NCBI RefSeq assembly: GCF_010131535.1 | Contig: NZ_WUBS01000004.1 | Span: forward strand, 1-64,000 | Length of the DNA stretch: 64,000 nt | From: Acerihabitans arboris | GTDB taxonomy: Bacteria > Pseudomonadota > Gammaproteobacteria > Enterobacterales > Enterobacteriaceae | Direction: 5' to 3' | Part shown: positions 19,340 to 30,095 of the stretch, one piece after another | Position numbering within the stretch: the stretch's first letter is position 1 | Layout: the number at the start of each line of letters is the position of its first letter | Made by a program: the position numbers and the translations under genes | Notes under the pieces: model-generated | The model's input: the letters and a program-made list of their open reading frames with translations, nothing else | The model's database searches: none | Told to the model about the DNA's origin: nothing

Positions 19340-20209
19340 ATGCGTATTGTTCCGCTGTTGCTGCTGTGTCTGTTGCCCCTTTGTACCTTTAGCGCCGCGC
19401 CGGCCGGATTGAGCAAAGATCAAAAGGCGCTGTTTTTCGGTCACGACCATCGCCAGGCCATTACCCAACCGGATGAGTGGCCGTGGCAGGCCATCGGCCA
19501 GGTGGAAACCGCCAGCGGCAATCTCTGCACCGCTACCCTGATTTCCCCGCACCTGGCTCTGACCGCCGGTCATTGCGTGCTGGCGCCGGGCGGGACGATT
19601 GATAAAGCGGTGATGCTGCGTTTCGTGGCGGAAAACCAGCTATGGCGCTACCAGACCAGCGCCATAGAAACCCTGGTGGACGCCAAGCTCGGGCAACGGC
19701 TGAAACCCTCCGGCGACGGCTGGATCGTGCCGCCCGACGCGGCCGCCTATGACTTCGCCCTGATTCGGCTGACCAAGGCCTTTAAGAAAATCAAGCCCCT
19801 GCCGCTATGGCAGGGCGACCACCAGGAACTGACCCTGCAGTTAAAGCAGGCCGACCGCCAGGTCACCCAGGCGGGTTATCCCGAGGATCACCTGGATACG
19901 CTATATCGCCACCAAAACTGCCAGGTCACAGGCTGGGCGCAGACCGAGGTGTTATCCCATCGCTGCAATACCCTGCCCGGGGACAGCGGTTCGCCGTTAA
20001 TGCTCTACACGCTCACCGGCTGGCGCCTGATTGCCATCCAAAGCTCGGCGCCGCTGCCCAAGGACCGCTATCGGGCGGATAACCGCGCGCTGGCCGTGAC
20101 CGCCATCGAGGGCGAGCTGCTATCGCTTATGAACACGCCTCCGGCCGGCAAACGCGGCCATGGCCTTGCGCCGACCGGCAAGGCCAGGCCGGCGCATTCA
20201 TCCCGCTAG
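19340..20209 (+). CDS. ydgD: trypsin-like periplasmic serine protease YdgD
   Basis: A 289-residue secreted S1-family protease. The signal peptide [20 protein letters not shown] is followed by a trypsin fold with a full catalytic triad: H78 (LTAGHC), D138 (YDFALIRL) and S216 (LPGDSGSP). Two Cys pairs near them suggest disulphides. Place after asr-ydgU matches E. coli ydgD, which is 273 residues; the extra C-terminal tail ([19 protein letters not shown]) looks unstructured. An upstream in-frame ATG at 19301 would hide the signal peptide. Substrate unknown. Confidence 0.92.
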   Translation: MRIVPLLLLCLLPLCTFSAAPAGLSKDQKALFFGHDHRQAITQPDEWPWQAIGQVETASGNLCTATLISPHLALTAGHCVLAPGGTIDKAVMLRFVAENQLWRYQTSAIETLVDAKLGQRLKPSGDGWIVPPDAAAYDFALIRLTKAFKKIKPLPLWQGDHQELTLQLKQADRQVTQAGYPEDHLDTLYRHQNCQVTGWAQTEVLSHRCNTLPGDSGSPLMLYTLTGWRLIAIQSSAPLPKDRYRADNRALAVTAIEGELLSLMNTPPAGKRGHGLAPTGKARPAHSSR

Positions 20210-20252
20210 TTATCCCGGCGTCCGCGCGCCGCATCCCGATCCTGGCGCGCGC

Positions 20253-23200
20253 CTACGGCTGTATTTGCCCCATCGCCTGGAGAATGCGTTTTTCCGAGAC
20301 CGGATAAGGCGTGCCGAGCTGCTGGGCAAAATAGCTGACCCGCAGTTCCTCGATCATCCAGCGAATCTCCCTAACGTCGGCGTCCTCGCGCCGCAGCGGC
20401 GGCAGCTTGTCCAGCCATTGCCGCCAGGCTTGCTGCACCAGCTCCACCTTCAGCATCTGGGCGCGATCGCGATGCACGTCGTTGGCCAGTTTTTCCAGCC
20501 GCCGCTCCAGCGCCTGCAGGTAACGCAGCGTATCCGGCAGCCGCCGCCAGCCGTTGCCGGTGACAAAGCCGCGATACACCAGGCCGCCCAGCTGCGCCTT
20601 GCTATCGGACAACGCCAGGGCCAGGCTGATATCCACCCGCCCCTTCAGACGCTTGTTGATGGCAAACACCGCCGTTAGAATTTGCTCCACCTGCGCCGCA
20701 ATCTCCACCACCGTCTGGTTGAGGTTGGCCCGGACATATTCCTGTAGTTCGGCGTACTGCCCTTCCCGCCAGACCAGGCCGCCGTGCTGCTCGATAAGCT
20801 TATCGACGCCGCAGGTGATGCAGTCGTCAATCAAATCCATCACCTTGCCGAACGGGTTGAAATAGAGGCCCAGCTTGGCTTTGTTCGGCAGTTTTTCATG
20901 CAGGTATTTTATCGGCGACGGAATATTGATCAGCAGCAGGCGTCGGGTGCCGTGCCACATGGCCCGGCGCTGGTCGTGTTCGGTTTCAAACAGGCGGATC
21001 GCCACGCCGTGTTTTTCATCCACCAGCGCGGGGTAAGCCTTGAGCGAATAACCGCCGCGTTTTTGCTCGTATCGTTCCGGTAAATCGCCGAAGCTCCAGA
21101 GATGCAAATCCCGCTGTTCCAGGCCGTCGTCCGCCACCGAGGACAGGGTTTGCTGCACATTATCCCTGAGCTGCAGCTTAAGGGCGTCGAGATCCCGGTT
21201 TTCACCCAGCGTCTTTCGCTTGTCATCCACCACCCGGAACGATACTTTCAGGTGATCGGGCACCTGATCCCATTGCCAGGCGTCACGATCGACGCTCACG
21301 CCGGTCATGCGTTTCAGCTCTCGCTCCAGGGTCTCGAGCAGGGGCCCGTCGGCGGACGTGGCCCTGCCAAGGAAGGCGTCGGCATAATTGGGCGCCGGCA
21401 CAAAGTTACGGCGTAACGGTTTTGGCAGCGATTTTATCAGCGCAATGACCAGCTCGCGGCGCACGCCGGGTATCTGCCAGTCAAAACCGGCGGCGGTGAT
21501 TTGGTTAAGTACCGGCAGCGGAATATGCACCGTCACCCCATCGGCGTCGGCGCCGGGTTCGAACTGGTAGCTGAGTTTTAACTTCAGGTTGCCCTGGTGC
21601 CAGACGTTCGGGTAATCCAGCGCGCTTATCTCATCCGCGCCCTGCTTGATCAGCATATTTTTTTCAAAATTCAGCCGATCGGGGTCCTGTTTTGCCTCCT
21701 CGCGCCACCATGTGTCAAAGTGCCGCGCCGAGACCACGTCCCCGCCGACGCGCCGATCGTAAAAGGCAAACAGCGTTTCATCATCCACCAGGATGTCGCG
21801 GCGGCGGGATTTGTGCTCCAGCTCCTCCACCTCGGTCAACAGTTTGCGATTGACGTGGAAAAACGCGTGGCGGGTCTGCCACTCGCCTTCCACCAGCGCG
21901 TGGCGGATAAACAGCTCGCGGCATAACAGCGGATCAATCCGGCTGTAATTGACCTTACGGCCGGTCACGATGGGCAGCCCCAGTAAAGTGACCTTTTCCG
22001 TGGCCATTACCGCGCCGGCCGCCTTTTCCCAATGAGGTTCGCTGTAGCTGCTCTTGACCAGGTGCGGGGCCAGCGGCTCGATCCATTCCGGGTCGACGCG
22101 CGCGGCGATGCGTCCCCACAGGCGGGTGGTTTCCACCAGTTCGGCCACCATGGTCCATTTGGGTGGTTTTTTGAACAGGCCGGAGCCGGGATAAATGGCA
22201 AAACGGGCGTTGCGCGCGCCGGTGTACTCCTGCTTTTCGGCGTCCTTTTGCCCGATATGGGATAACAGCCCGGACAACAGCGCGCAGTGCAGGCCGCGGT
22301 AGTCCGCCGGCTGGGTATTGACCGGCAACCCAAGGGTTTTCACCGTCTGGCGCAGCTGGGTATAGACATCCTGCCACTCGCGCACCCGCAGGTAGCTTAA
22401 GAAATCGACGCGGCACTGGCGGCGGAACTGGCTGGAAGAGAGTGTCTTCTGCTGCTCCTGCACATAATCCCATAAATTGACGAAGGCGATGAAATCCGAT
22501 TCTTTATCGGCGAAGCGCCGGTGTTTTTCATCGGAAGCCTGTTTCTTATCCATCGGCCGTTCGCGCGGATCCTGAATGGACAGCGCGGCGGCTATCACCA
22601 TCACCTCGCGCACGCAGGCGTTATTGCGCGCCTCGAGCACCATCCTGGCCAACCTGGGGTCGAGGGGCAACTGCGCCAGCTGGCGTCCCAGCGGGCTGAG
22701 CCGGTAGCCGCGCGCGGATTCCGCCTCCAGCGCCCCCAGTTCCTCCAGCAGACGCACGCCGTCCTGTATTTGCCGTTTATCCGGCGCTTCGACAAAGGGG
22801 AAGGCGGCGATATCCCCAAGTCCCAGGGCGGTCATCTGCAATATGACCGACGCCAGGTGGGTACGCAGGATTTCGGGATCGGTAAATTCCGGCCGCGAGA
22901 GAAAATCCTGTTCCGAATAGAGCCGGATGCAGATACCGTCGGATATGCGGCCGCAGCGCCCTTTACGCTGGTTGGCCGAGGCCTGCGACACCGCCTCGAT
23001 GGGCAGCCGCTGTACCTTGGTGCGAAAACTGTAGCGGCTGATGCGCGCGGTGCCCGGATCGATAACGTATTTAATGCCCGGCACGGTTAACGAGGTTTCG
23101 GCCACGTTGGTCGCCAGCACGATGCGCCGGCCGCTGTGCGACTGGAATACCCGGTTCTGTTCGCCGTTGGACAACCGGGCGTAGAGCGGCAGCACCTCGG

Positions 23201-24140
23201 TATGGGGCAGGTTCAGCTTGTTGAGGCCGTCGGCGGTATCGCGGATTTCGCGCTCGCCGCTCAGAAAGATCAGGATATCCCCGGGCGCTTCCTGGCTTAA
23301 TTCGTCCACCGCGTCAAAAATCGCCTGGGAGACATCGCGATCGCCGTCGTCCTCGCTTTCCACCACCGGGCGGTAGCGCACCTCCACCGGATAGGTGCGC
23401 CCGGAGACCTCGACGATCGGCGCGTTGTTGAAATGGCGCGAAAAGCGCTGCGGATCGATGGTCGCCGAGGTGATAATCACCTTTAAGTCCGGGCGTTTCG
23501 GCAATAGCTGATGCAGGTAGCCGAGGATGAAATCAATATTCAGGCTGCGTTCGTGCGCTTCATCGATAATCAGGGTATCGTACTGCAATAATTGCCGATC
23601 CTGCTGGATCTCCGCCAGCAGGATGCCGTCTGTCATCAGCTTTACCAGCGTCGTATCGCCGATCTGATCGTTAAAACGCACTTTATACCCCACCGCCCCG
23701 CCCAACGGCACCGCCAGTTCATGCGCGATGCGGTCGGCCACGCTGCGCGCCGCCAGGCGACGCGGCTGGGTATGGCCGATAAGGCCGGTGATCCCGCGCC
23801 CCAGTTCCAGGCAAATTTTGGGGATCTGGGTGGTCTTGCCGGAGCCGGTTTCGCCGGCGACAATCACCACCTGGTGGTCGCGGATGGCCCGCAGAATATC
23901 CTGGCGCTTGTGGCTGACCGGCAGGTTTTCCGGATAAGTGATGGCCGGACGGGCGGCCCGGCGGTTGGCCGCGCGTTGGGCCGAGGCCTGTATATCGGCG
24001 GCGATTTGCCCGGCGATAGCGGTTTGCGCCTCGGGACGGATTTCTTTCTGCGCCCCCTGCAGGCGTCGACGTAAAACTGTTTTATCGCGGAGCATAACCG
24101 ACTCCAGCGAAGCGGACAGTGCCGCCAGCGATGACTTCAC
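20253..24140 (-). CDS. hrpA: ATP-dependent RNA helicase HrpA (DEAH box)
   Basis: A 1295-residue cytosolic helicase, the full family length. It has Walker A GETGSGKTTQ (about residues 96-105), DEAH (LIIDEAHERSLN), motif III SATID, and motif VI QRKGRCGRISDG. Helicase-associated and OB-fold domains follow, then a long C-terminal extension (DUF3418). HrpA processes mRNAs such as fimbrial daa transcripts in E. coli and resolves stalled ribosomes. It is divergent from azoR, as in E. coli. Confidence 0.98.
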   Translation of the reverse strand: MKSSLAALSASLESVMLRDKTVLRRRLQGAQKEIRPEAQTAIAGQIAADIQASAQRAANRRAARPAITYPENLPVSHKRQDILRAIRDHQVVIVAGETGSGKTTQIPKICLELGRGITGLIGHTQPRRLAARSVADRIAHELAVPLGGAVGYKVRFNDQIGDTTLVKLMTDGILLAEIQQDRQLLQYDTLIIDEAHERSLNIDFILGYLHQLLPKRPDLKVIITSATIDPQRFSRHFNNAPIVEVSGRTYPVEVRYRPVVESEDDGDRDVSQAIFDAVDELSQEAPGDILIFLSGEREIRDTADGLNKLNLPHTEVLPLYARLSNGEQNRVFQSHSGRRIVLATNVAETSLTVPGIKYVIDPGTARISRYSFRTKVQRLPIEAVSQASANQRKGRCGRISDGICIRLYSEQDFLSRPEFTDPEILRTHLASVILQMTALGLGDIAAFPFVEAPDKRQIQDGVRLLEELGALEAESARGYRLSPLGRQLAQLPLDPRLARMVLEARNNACVREVMVIAAALSIQDPRERPMDKKQASDEKHRRFADKESDFIAFVNLWDYVQEQQKTLSSSQFRRQCRVDFLSYLRVREWQDVYTQLRQTVKTLGLPVNTQPADYRGLHCALLSGLLSHIGQKDAEKQEYTGARNARFAIYPGSGLFKKPPKWTMVAELVETTRLWGRIAARVDPEWIEPLAPHLVKSSYSEPHWEKAAGAVMATEKVTLLGLPIVTGRKVNYSRIDPLLCRELFIRHALVEGEWQTRHAFFHVNRKLLTEVEELEHKSRRRDILVDDETLFAFYDRRVGGDVVSARHFDTWWREEAKQDPDRLNFEKNMLIKQGADEISALDYPNVWHQGNLKLKLSYQFEPGADADGVTVHIPLPVLNQITAAGFDWQIPGVRRELVIALIKSLPKPLRRNFVPAPNYADAFLGRATSADGPLLETLERELKRMTGVSVDRDAWQWDQVPDHLKVSFRVVDDKRKTLGENRDLDALKLQLRDNVQQTLSSVADDGLEQRDLHLWSFGDLPERYEQKRGGYSLKAYPALVDEKHGVAIRLFETEHDQRRAMWHGTRRLLLINIPSPIKYLHEKLPNKAKLGLYFNPFGKVMDLIDDCITCGVDKLIEQHGGLVWREGQYAELQEYVRANLNQTVVEIAAQVEQILTAVFAINKRLKGRVDISLALALSDSKAQLGGLVYRGFVTGNGWRRLPDTLRYLQALERRLEKLANDVHRDRAQMLKVELVQQAWRQWLDKLPPLRREDADVREIRWMIEELRVSYFAQQLGTPYPVSEKRILQAMGQIQP

Positions 24141-24372
24141 GATATCTTCCTTACACTGCGACCGGATACAGTACCCTGCTCCGGTCCGAATAGAATGTGC
24201 TTATGCCATTAGTTTACCATATCCCCGGCGTTGGCTTTACCCGCCTTTTCCAATCGTTCAGGAAATTCGAACAAACAACTCGAAATATTGCGCTATCACT
24301 GTAGGGGGTTAAACCCTAAAGTGTTTCTCAACGCCCGAGGGTTAATTACCTATTTGAATAATGAAGGAATAA

Positions 24373-24981
<609 letters not shown>

Positions 24982-25028
24982 AATCGTTAGCCCCACCCTC
25001 ATCCTGGCTCCATTTAGTTCTTTTTTCA

Positions 25029-25052
25029 GCGCATCTCCGGATGCGCTTTTTT
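25029..25052 (+). terminator. rho-independent terminator of azoR
   Basis: Perfect 7-bp stem GCGCATC (25029-25035) / GATGCGC (25040-25046), TCCG loop, then TTTTTT. The last T coincides with the end of the ynbE stop codon on the other strand. Confidence 0.9.
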
Positions 25053-25267
25053 CATTTGGCCGCGGTGCAAGACCGGGAGGCCTCACATAGCGTCGGCTGC
25101 AGCAGCGCCACGCTCTGCTTATCCGCCTTGATATTAATGTCGTGCTCGATTTTCACGTTCATATTGATGGTGATCGGCTCCTCCGGCATCGCCAGCTCAA
25201 TGCGCGGCACGCAGGCGCCGGCGTTCAGCGCCAGCAGGAGCGCGGCAAGCTTATATCCTGTTTTCAT
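25052..25267 (-). CDS. ynbE: YnbE-family lipoprotein
   Basis: A 71-residue outer-membrane lipoprotein precursor. MKTGYKLAALLLALNAGAC is a lipoprotein signal with the acceptor Cys at residue 19. The core PRIELAMPEEPITINMNVKIEH matches E. coli YnbE. There, YnbE bridges to the AsmA-like YdbH to form the intermembrane phospholipid path, kept in check by YdbL. The ATG overlaps the ydbH stop by 4 bp. The C-terminus (SVALLQPTLCEASRSCTAAK) is longer than in E. coli and has two extra Cys. No ydbL gene follows. Confidence 0.85.
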   Translation of the reverse strand: MKTGYKLAALLLALNAGACVPRIELAMPEEPITINMNVKIEHDINIKADKQSVALLQPTLCEASRSCTAAK

Positions 25268-28041
25268 TTTTTTCCCCTTGCGGTCCCGGCGGGCGTGGCG
25301 GCGGCTTGCTTTTCCAGGGTCTGCTCCACCGTGGTGCCAAAGCGCAGGCTGCGCCACAGCATGAATATGTTTTCCTGATGGTGATAATTCAACCTGACCT
25401 CGCGCTGGGCGTTGATTTGCGGATTGGTGCCGATGAAATGCGCCAGTAAATCCAGATCGCCGTCGCGATCGACGTTGACATCCGCCCGCAGGCGGGTGAT
25501 TTCCATATAACGCAGCCAGTCGATGGCCATGCCGGTGGCCAGGTTGCGGCTGCCGATGGCGTCGGCGAATTGTTTATCCAGCCTGAGCGCCATCGAGCCG
25601 TCGCCGGCGATCCATCCATGGCGCACATATCCCGCCGGATCGTTTAGATGCAACGGCAGTTCGCCGCTGACCCGGCCGGAAATGGCAAACTGCTTGGGCT
25701 TAAGGGCGGTAATCAGCTCGCTCATCTCAATGGATTTGACGCTCAGCACCGCGGCGTCGCGCTGCGGCAGGCTAAGCGGGGTAAGGTGTATACTGCCGCC
25801 CAGGGTATCCACATCCACGCCGGTGAGGGTGAGCGGACGCCGCTCATCATACGGGTAATATCCCTGCAGCCCCATCGCCAGGTTATTCAGCGCCACCGGC
25901 GTGGTAATCGAATCAATGCGCAGGCTGACGGGCTGCTTTACCCCCAATAACCAGCGCTGGTCCTGTAAACGATAGGAAAGGCCAAGGGCCACGCCCCGCA
26001 GGCGGGTTTCCCCCACCCACACGTCGCCCCGGCCGACGGTGGCGTGCCCGCCGGCGAGGAAACCTTGGCCACTGGCGGCGGAAAAGGCGCTTTGCGCGTT
26101 AAACTCACCCGCGCGCAGGGTAATCCCCAAATCCGGCGCCAGCAAGGTCTGGAATACCCGCAGCGGCTGTTTCGGCCACCAGGCCTGGCCGCGCAGCCGT
26201 TGGCCGTCCCAACGGCCGTTCAGGCGCACCGGCCCTACGGCCCCGGCGGTGAGCTGTCCCCGCCAGTTGAAATCCCCGGGCGTACGCCCGCTCATCCGCA
26301 GCGTCAGGGCCGGCCTGGGCAAATAGCCGCCTCGGGTGATATTTATCCGCTCGGCGGTGATAACCAGCACGCCGCTAAACGCCGGATCGCGCTCATCGCG
26401 GCGCCAGCGCAGAGGCGCGGTGAGCGAAAGCCGCGGGGCGACTACGCCGGCCAATCCGTAATTCAGCTGGTTGAGGCCGCTGGATAATTCGCTCAGCTCA
26501 ATGGTATTCGCCAGCCAGGAACCCCGGCCCTTGATATCCCACCGCGCCTCAAACGGCGCCAGGTTGCCGCCGCCCCAGTAACGCCAGCGCCACTGCCCCC
26601 GATCGGGCAGAAAATCCGTCGCCCGGCCGTCCATATGCAGGGTAAAATGCCCGTAGCCAGGCGCATTGGCCAGTAAAATGGCCTGCAGCCGCCCGCTGAG
26701 CCCGCGGGAAGAGACCTGTACGCCAGCCAGCGGCAGGCGGGCGCTGCTGATATTCAGTACCTCGGAAATCAACCCGGTCACCCGTAATAATGCGCCGGGC
26801 AGCATTGCCAGCGTCGGGTCGGTAATCACTCCCCGCAGCTGGCCGGGTATCGATGCGCTCAGCGATAACCCGCCCTGGTTGGCCACGCCGGTAAAACGAA
26901 AATCCAGCGCATTGTCCGCCAGGCGCAGCGGGCCGGGGCCGACGGTCAGCACCGCATTGGCCTTGCCGCGCAGTCCCTGGGTCAACACATTCATGCGCGC
27001 GGTGACGCCGAGCCGATCCAGGCCGCCCTGCCAGCGCGCCAGGGTAACCGCGATATGGCCCGACAGGGGCTGGGTGGCATACGGCCAGCGCCATTCGCCG
27101 TCGCTAATCTGCAGGTCCTCCCCACTTATCTTCCAGGGCAACCGCGCCAGCCGGATATCGGTTTGCCCGTCGGCGACCACCAGTTCCCCCTGCCGCTGGC
27201 GCCAGCTCAAGGCGGCATTAAGCGGCGTCCCGTCGGGCAGTGCCAGGCCGGCGGTCATTTCGCCCTCCTCCGGCGGCAGCGACACCTGGGGAGACAACGT
27301 CATGCTGCCGGTTATCCCAATGCGCAGCGCACCGGACAATAACAGCGGCGCCATCACCGGCGCCCCGGCAGACGCCGCCGCGGCGCCGGTGTCCGGCAGG
27401 CCGAAAGGCCCCTTGAATACGGGCGGCGCCGGGACGGCAAGCGGCGGCGGCACGGTCTCGCCGGTATAGGTGAATTCATTTAACGTCAGCTGTCGGTCCC
27501 GCAGCGCCAGGTCCAGCCGCAGTTGTCCATTGCGGTAACGGAGCCGGGCGCCGTCGGCAAGGTGCTCCAGCTCCACGCCGCCGGCATAGGACTGCCAGGG
27601 CGCGACCGTCAGGCGGCTGATGCCGAGCGTAAAGCGCGGTAGGGCATTATCGAGCGTCGCCCAGGTCAGGGGCGCTTGAACGTCCGCCGCGCGCTCCCCG
27701 GCGCAGGCGCTGTCCATCGTGACCTGCCCGGCGAGAATGCGCCATGCGCCGTTCTGGCGCCGGGCGCTGATATCCCGGGCGGTTATCCACGCGCAGGACG
27801 GCCGGTTTAACGCGAAGCCGGGCAAAATCACCGCCCCCTGGCGCCAGCCGGGGCGACCGGTAAAGGTGATGTCCACATCGGCGGGCAGGATCATTTTTGC
27901 CGCCGCCGGTAGCCAGAGCGGAATAAAATACCATCCGGCGCCCAGCGTCAACGAAACGGCCAACAGCAGGGACAGGGCAACCAACCCGGAACGGCGTAAA
28001 AAACGGCGTATGCGCCTGTATGCGCCAGATACGTTGGTCAT
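25264..28041 (-). CDS. ydbH: AsmA-like intermembrane phospholipid transport protein YdbH
   Basis: A 925-residue envelope protein. An N-terminal membrane anchor (about residues 18-47, LVALSLLLAVSLTLGAGWYF) is followed by a long series of beta-strand repeats of the AsmA/TamB type (repeated LRxRxGQLRLDL and GxLxG patterns). A C-terminal DUF2870-like region is linked to YnbE. With TamB and YhdP, YdbH moves phospholipids between the membranes in E. coli. It is a little longer than E. coli YdbH (879). AAGGGA precedes the ATG. Operon: ydbH-ynbE. Confidence 0.9.
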   Translation of the reverse strand: MTNVSGAYRRIRRFLRRSGLVALSLLLAVSLTLGAGWYFIPLWLPAAAKMILPADVDITFTGRPGWRQGAVILPGFALNRPSCAWITARDISARRQNGAWRILAGQVTMDSACAGERAADVQAPLTWATLDNALPRFTLGISRLTVAPWQSYAGGVELEHLADGARLRYRNGQLRLDLALRDRQLTLNEFTYTGETVPPPLAVPAPPVFKGPFGLPDTGAAAASAGAPVMAPLLLSGALRIGITGSMTLSPQVSLPPEEGEMTAGLALPDGTPLNAALSWRQRQGELVVADGQTDIRLARLPWKISGEDLQISDGEWRWPYATQPLSGHIAVTLARWQGGLDRLGVTARMNVLTQGLRGKANAVLTVGPGPLRLADNALDFRFTGVANQGGLSLSASIPGQLRGVITDPTLAMLPGALLRVTGLISEVLNISSARLPLAGVQVSSRGLSGRLQAILLANAPGYGHFTLHMDGRATDFLPDRGQWRWRYWGGGNLAPFEARWDIKGRGSWLANTIELSELSSGLNQLNYGLAGVVAPRLSLTAPLRWRRDERDPAFSGVLVITAERINITRGGYLPRPALTLRMSGRTPGDFNWRGQLTAGAVGPVRLNGRWDGQRLRGQAWWPKQPLRVFQTLLAPDLGITLRAGEFNAQSAFSAASGQGFLAGGHATVGRGDVWVGETRLRGVALGLSYRLQDQRWLLGVKQPVSLRIDSITTPVALNNLAMGLQGYYPYDERRPLTLTGVDVDTLGGSIHLTPLSLPQRDAAVLSVKSIEMSELITALKPKQFAISGRVSGELPLHLNDPAGYVRHGWIAGDGSMALRLDKQFADAIGSRNLATGMAIDWLRYMEITRLRADVNVDRDGDLDLLAHFIGTNPQINAQREVRLNYHHQENIFMLWRSLRFGTTVEQTLEKQAAATPAGTARGKK

Positions 28042-28203
28042 GACATTCCCTTATTGTCCCGAAGCCTGCAAGATACCATACTTAGATTCCAGGCAGCATT
28101 TTAGGTGATTCGGCACAAACGCGTACTTTTATCCCATGGAGAGGGATACATTGAGTGATCCCATGCCTTTTGCTACCCTGGGCCGATAATATGGAGAAAT
28201 CAC

Positions 28204-29196
28204 ATGAAACTAGCGGTTTATAGCACCAAAAATTACGATCATAAATATTTGTCGCAGGTAAATGAACGTTTTGGCTTCGAAATTGAATTTTTTGAATTCC
28301 AGCTAACGCCACGCACCGCAAAAACCGCTGAAGGCTGTGACGCCGTCTGTATTTTTGTCAATGACGACGGCGGCCGCGAGGTGCTGGAGGCCTTGGCCGG
28401 GCTGGGCGTGAAGCTGCTGGCGCTGCGCTGCGCCGGCTTCGACAATGTGGATCTGGCGGCGGCAAAAGAGCTGGGCATCCAGGTGGCGCGCGTGCCCGCC
28501 TATTCGCCCGAGGCGGTGGCGGAACATGCCATCGGCCTGATGATGTGCCTGAACCGGCGCATTCACCGCGCCTACCAGCGCACCCGCGACGCCAATTTTT
28601 CCCTGGAGGGACTGATCGGCTTTAATATGCACAACCGTACCGCGGGCGTGATCGGCACCGGTAAAATCGGCGTGGCCACCATGCGCATCCTGAAAGGGTT
28701 CGGCATGCGCCTGCTGGCCTTCGATCCCTACCCCAGCGCCCAGGCCCTGGAGCTCGGCGCCGAATATGTGGATTTAAAAACCCTGTTTGCGCAAGCGGAC
28801 GTGATTACCCTGCACTGCCCGCTAACGCCGGAAAATCACCATCTGCTGGACAGGCAGGCTTTTGCGCAGATGAAGGACGGGGTGATGATCATCAACACCA
28901 GCCGCGGCGGTCTGATCGATTCGCAGGCGGCCATCGAAGCGCTCAAGCTGCAGAAAATCGGCGCGCTGGGCATGGACGTGTATGAAAATGAACGCGATCT
29001 GTTTTTTGAGGATAACTCCAACGACGTGATCCAGGATGACGTGTTCCGCCGCCTTTCCGCCTGCCACAACGTGCTGTTTACCGGCCACCAGGCGTTCCTG
29101 ACCGAAGAAGCGCTGACCAGCATCGGCGAGGTCACGCTGCAAAACCTGCTGCAGTTGAGCCAAGGCGAGCGCTGCCCGAACCTGGTGACAGCCTGA
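28204..29196 (+). CDS. ldhA: fermentative D-lactate dehydrogenase
   Basis: A 330-residue cytosolic enzyme reducing pyruvate to D-lactate with NADH. It has the D-2-hydroxyacid dehydrogenase fold: NAD motif GVIGTGKIGVATMRIL (about residues 148-163), the catalytic Arg in NTSRGGLIDSQA, a Glu in GMDVYENERDLFF, and the catalytic His in FTGHQAFLTEEAL. The sequence follows E. coli LdhA (MKLAVYSTKNYDHKY). GGAGAA lies just upstream of the ATG. hslJ, its E. coli neighbour, is absent. Confidence 0.98.
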   Translation: MKLAVYSTKNYDHKYLSQVNERFGFEIEFFEFQLTPRTAKTAEGCDAVCIFVNDDGGREVLEALAGLGVKLLALRCAGFDNVDLAAAKELGIQVARVPAYSPEAVAEHAIGLMMCLNRRIHRAYQRTRDANFSLEGLIGFNMHNRTAGVIGTGKIGVATMRILKGFGMRLLAFDPYPSAQALELGAEYVDLKTLFAQADVITLHCPLTPENHHLLDRQAFAQMKDGVMIINTSRGGLIDSQAAIEALKLQKIGALGMDVYENERDLFFEDNSNDVIQDDVFRRLSACHNVLFTGHQAFLTEEALTSIGEVTLQNLLQLSQGERCPNLVTA

Positions 29197-29483
29197 TAAA
29201 CCCGCCGGTCCCGTGGCCGGGCCGCGGGACAGACATTTACGGTTCCCGACGGAAACCGCAGCGGCTTGCATCGCCAAAAATACCGGGATGGCATTCCATT
29301 TTATATTTTAAGTACCCCTGTTTAAACTGTAATGGAAAGCCCTGGATTTTTTGTTTTTTTTGCCGGCGAACCTATTATTTTACGCATGCCGCACGCATTG
29401 CCAATGGCTAAAACCTTAATATTTATGAATTGTTGATAAATTGATATGGCCCCGGGTTACCGGGACCGATAATGGATAATTTA

Positions 29484-30095
29484 TTATTGTGAATTTCTTT
29501 CTAAGAAAATAGATTCAATTACGTTAATTTTTTTAATCATTTCTTCTATAATGGGTCCAAGCAGGGATATATTTTTATGGAGTTCAATACGGACCCTGTC
29601 GTCCTCATTCCATTGATTAAAACAGCGCATCCAGTCGATATACCGGCTAACCATATCCATCAGGCGATTAAAATGCCCAAGAAATTTTTCAGGCTGATCA
29701 AACCCGGATTCTATCTTACTGGTATCCATTTCATGCTGAAGCACCTCAATACCCAGGCATAATTCCCTGGCAGTCAGGCAAAACCAATCCAAGGAACTAA
29801 CCATAGAGCCACCACCGGTCGCGCCAACCCCGGGCGGCGGAGTATTGTGCACAGGCCGCGCAGGAGGGAGTAACTCGCCCGCCCGCCTGGTTTTTGCCTG
29901 TGCGGGATAAGTGTCATCCAGCCCAGCCACGGCGGCGTCCCGCTTGAACGCCGGTTGACCGCCGTCGCCAGCGTAGTTTTGTATGGCCACGACCGGGAAA
30001 GGCAATACCCGCCCTTCAGGGCATGGCGGGTATTGCGTTGCCGCCCGCGAGAGGGCTACGGCATTAAATACGGCGGATGCAAAAAATGTGTTCAT
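29484..30095 (-). CDS. unknown protein, Pro/Gly-rich N-terminal half and helical C-terminal half
   Basis: A 203-residue protein I do not recognise. The first ~100 residues are low in order-promoting residues and end in a Pro/Gly linker (PPARPVHNTPPPGVGATGGGS). The last ~100 are predicted helical (SSLDWFCLTARELCLGIEVL through LLGPIIEEMIKKINVIESIF). The DNA of this second half is AT-richer. AAGGA lies 12 nt before the ATG at 30095, slightly far. It stands alone between ldhA and ydbJ where E. coli has hslJ, so it is an accessory gene. A disordered N-terminus with a helical bundle could suit a secreted effector, but nothing shows this. Confidence 0.55.
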   Translation of the reverse strand: MNTFFASAVFNAVALSRAATQYPPCPEGRVLPFPVVAIQNYAGDGGQPAFKRDAAVAGLDDTYPAQAKTRRAGELLPPARPVHNTPPPGVGATGGGSMVSSLDWFCLTARELCLGIEVLQHEMDTSKIESGFDQPEKFLGHFNRLMDMVSRYIDWMRCFNQWNEDDRVRIELHKNISLLGPIIEEMIKKINVIESIFLERNSQ

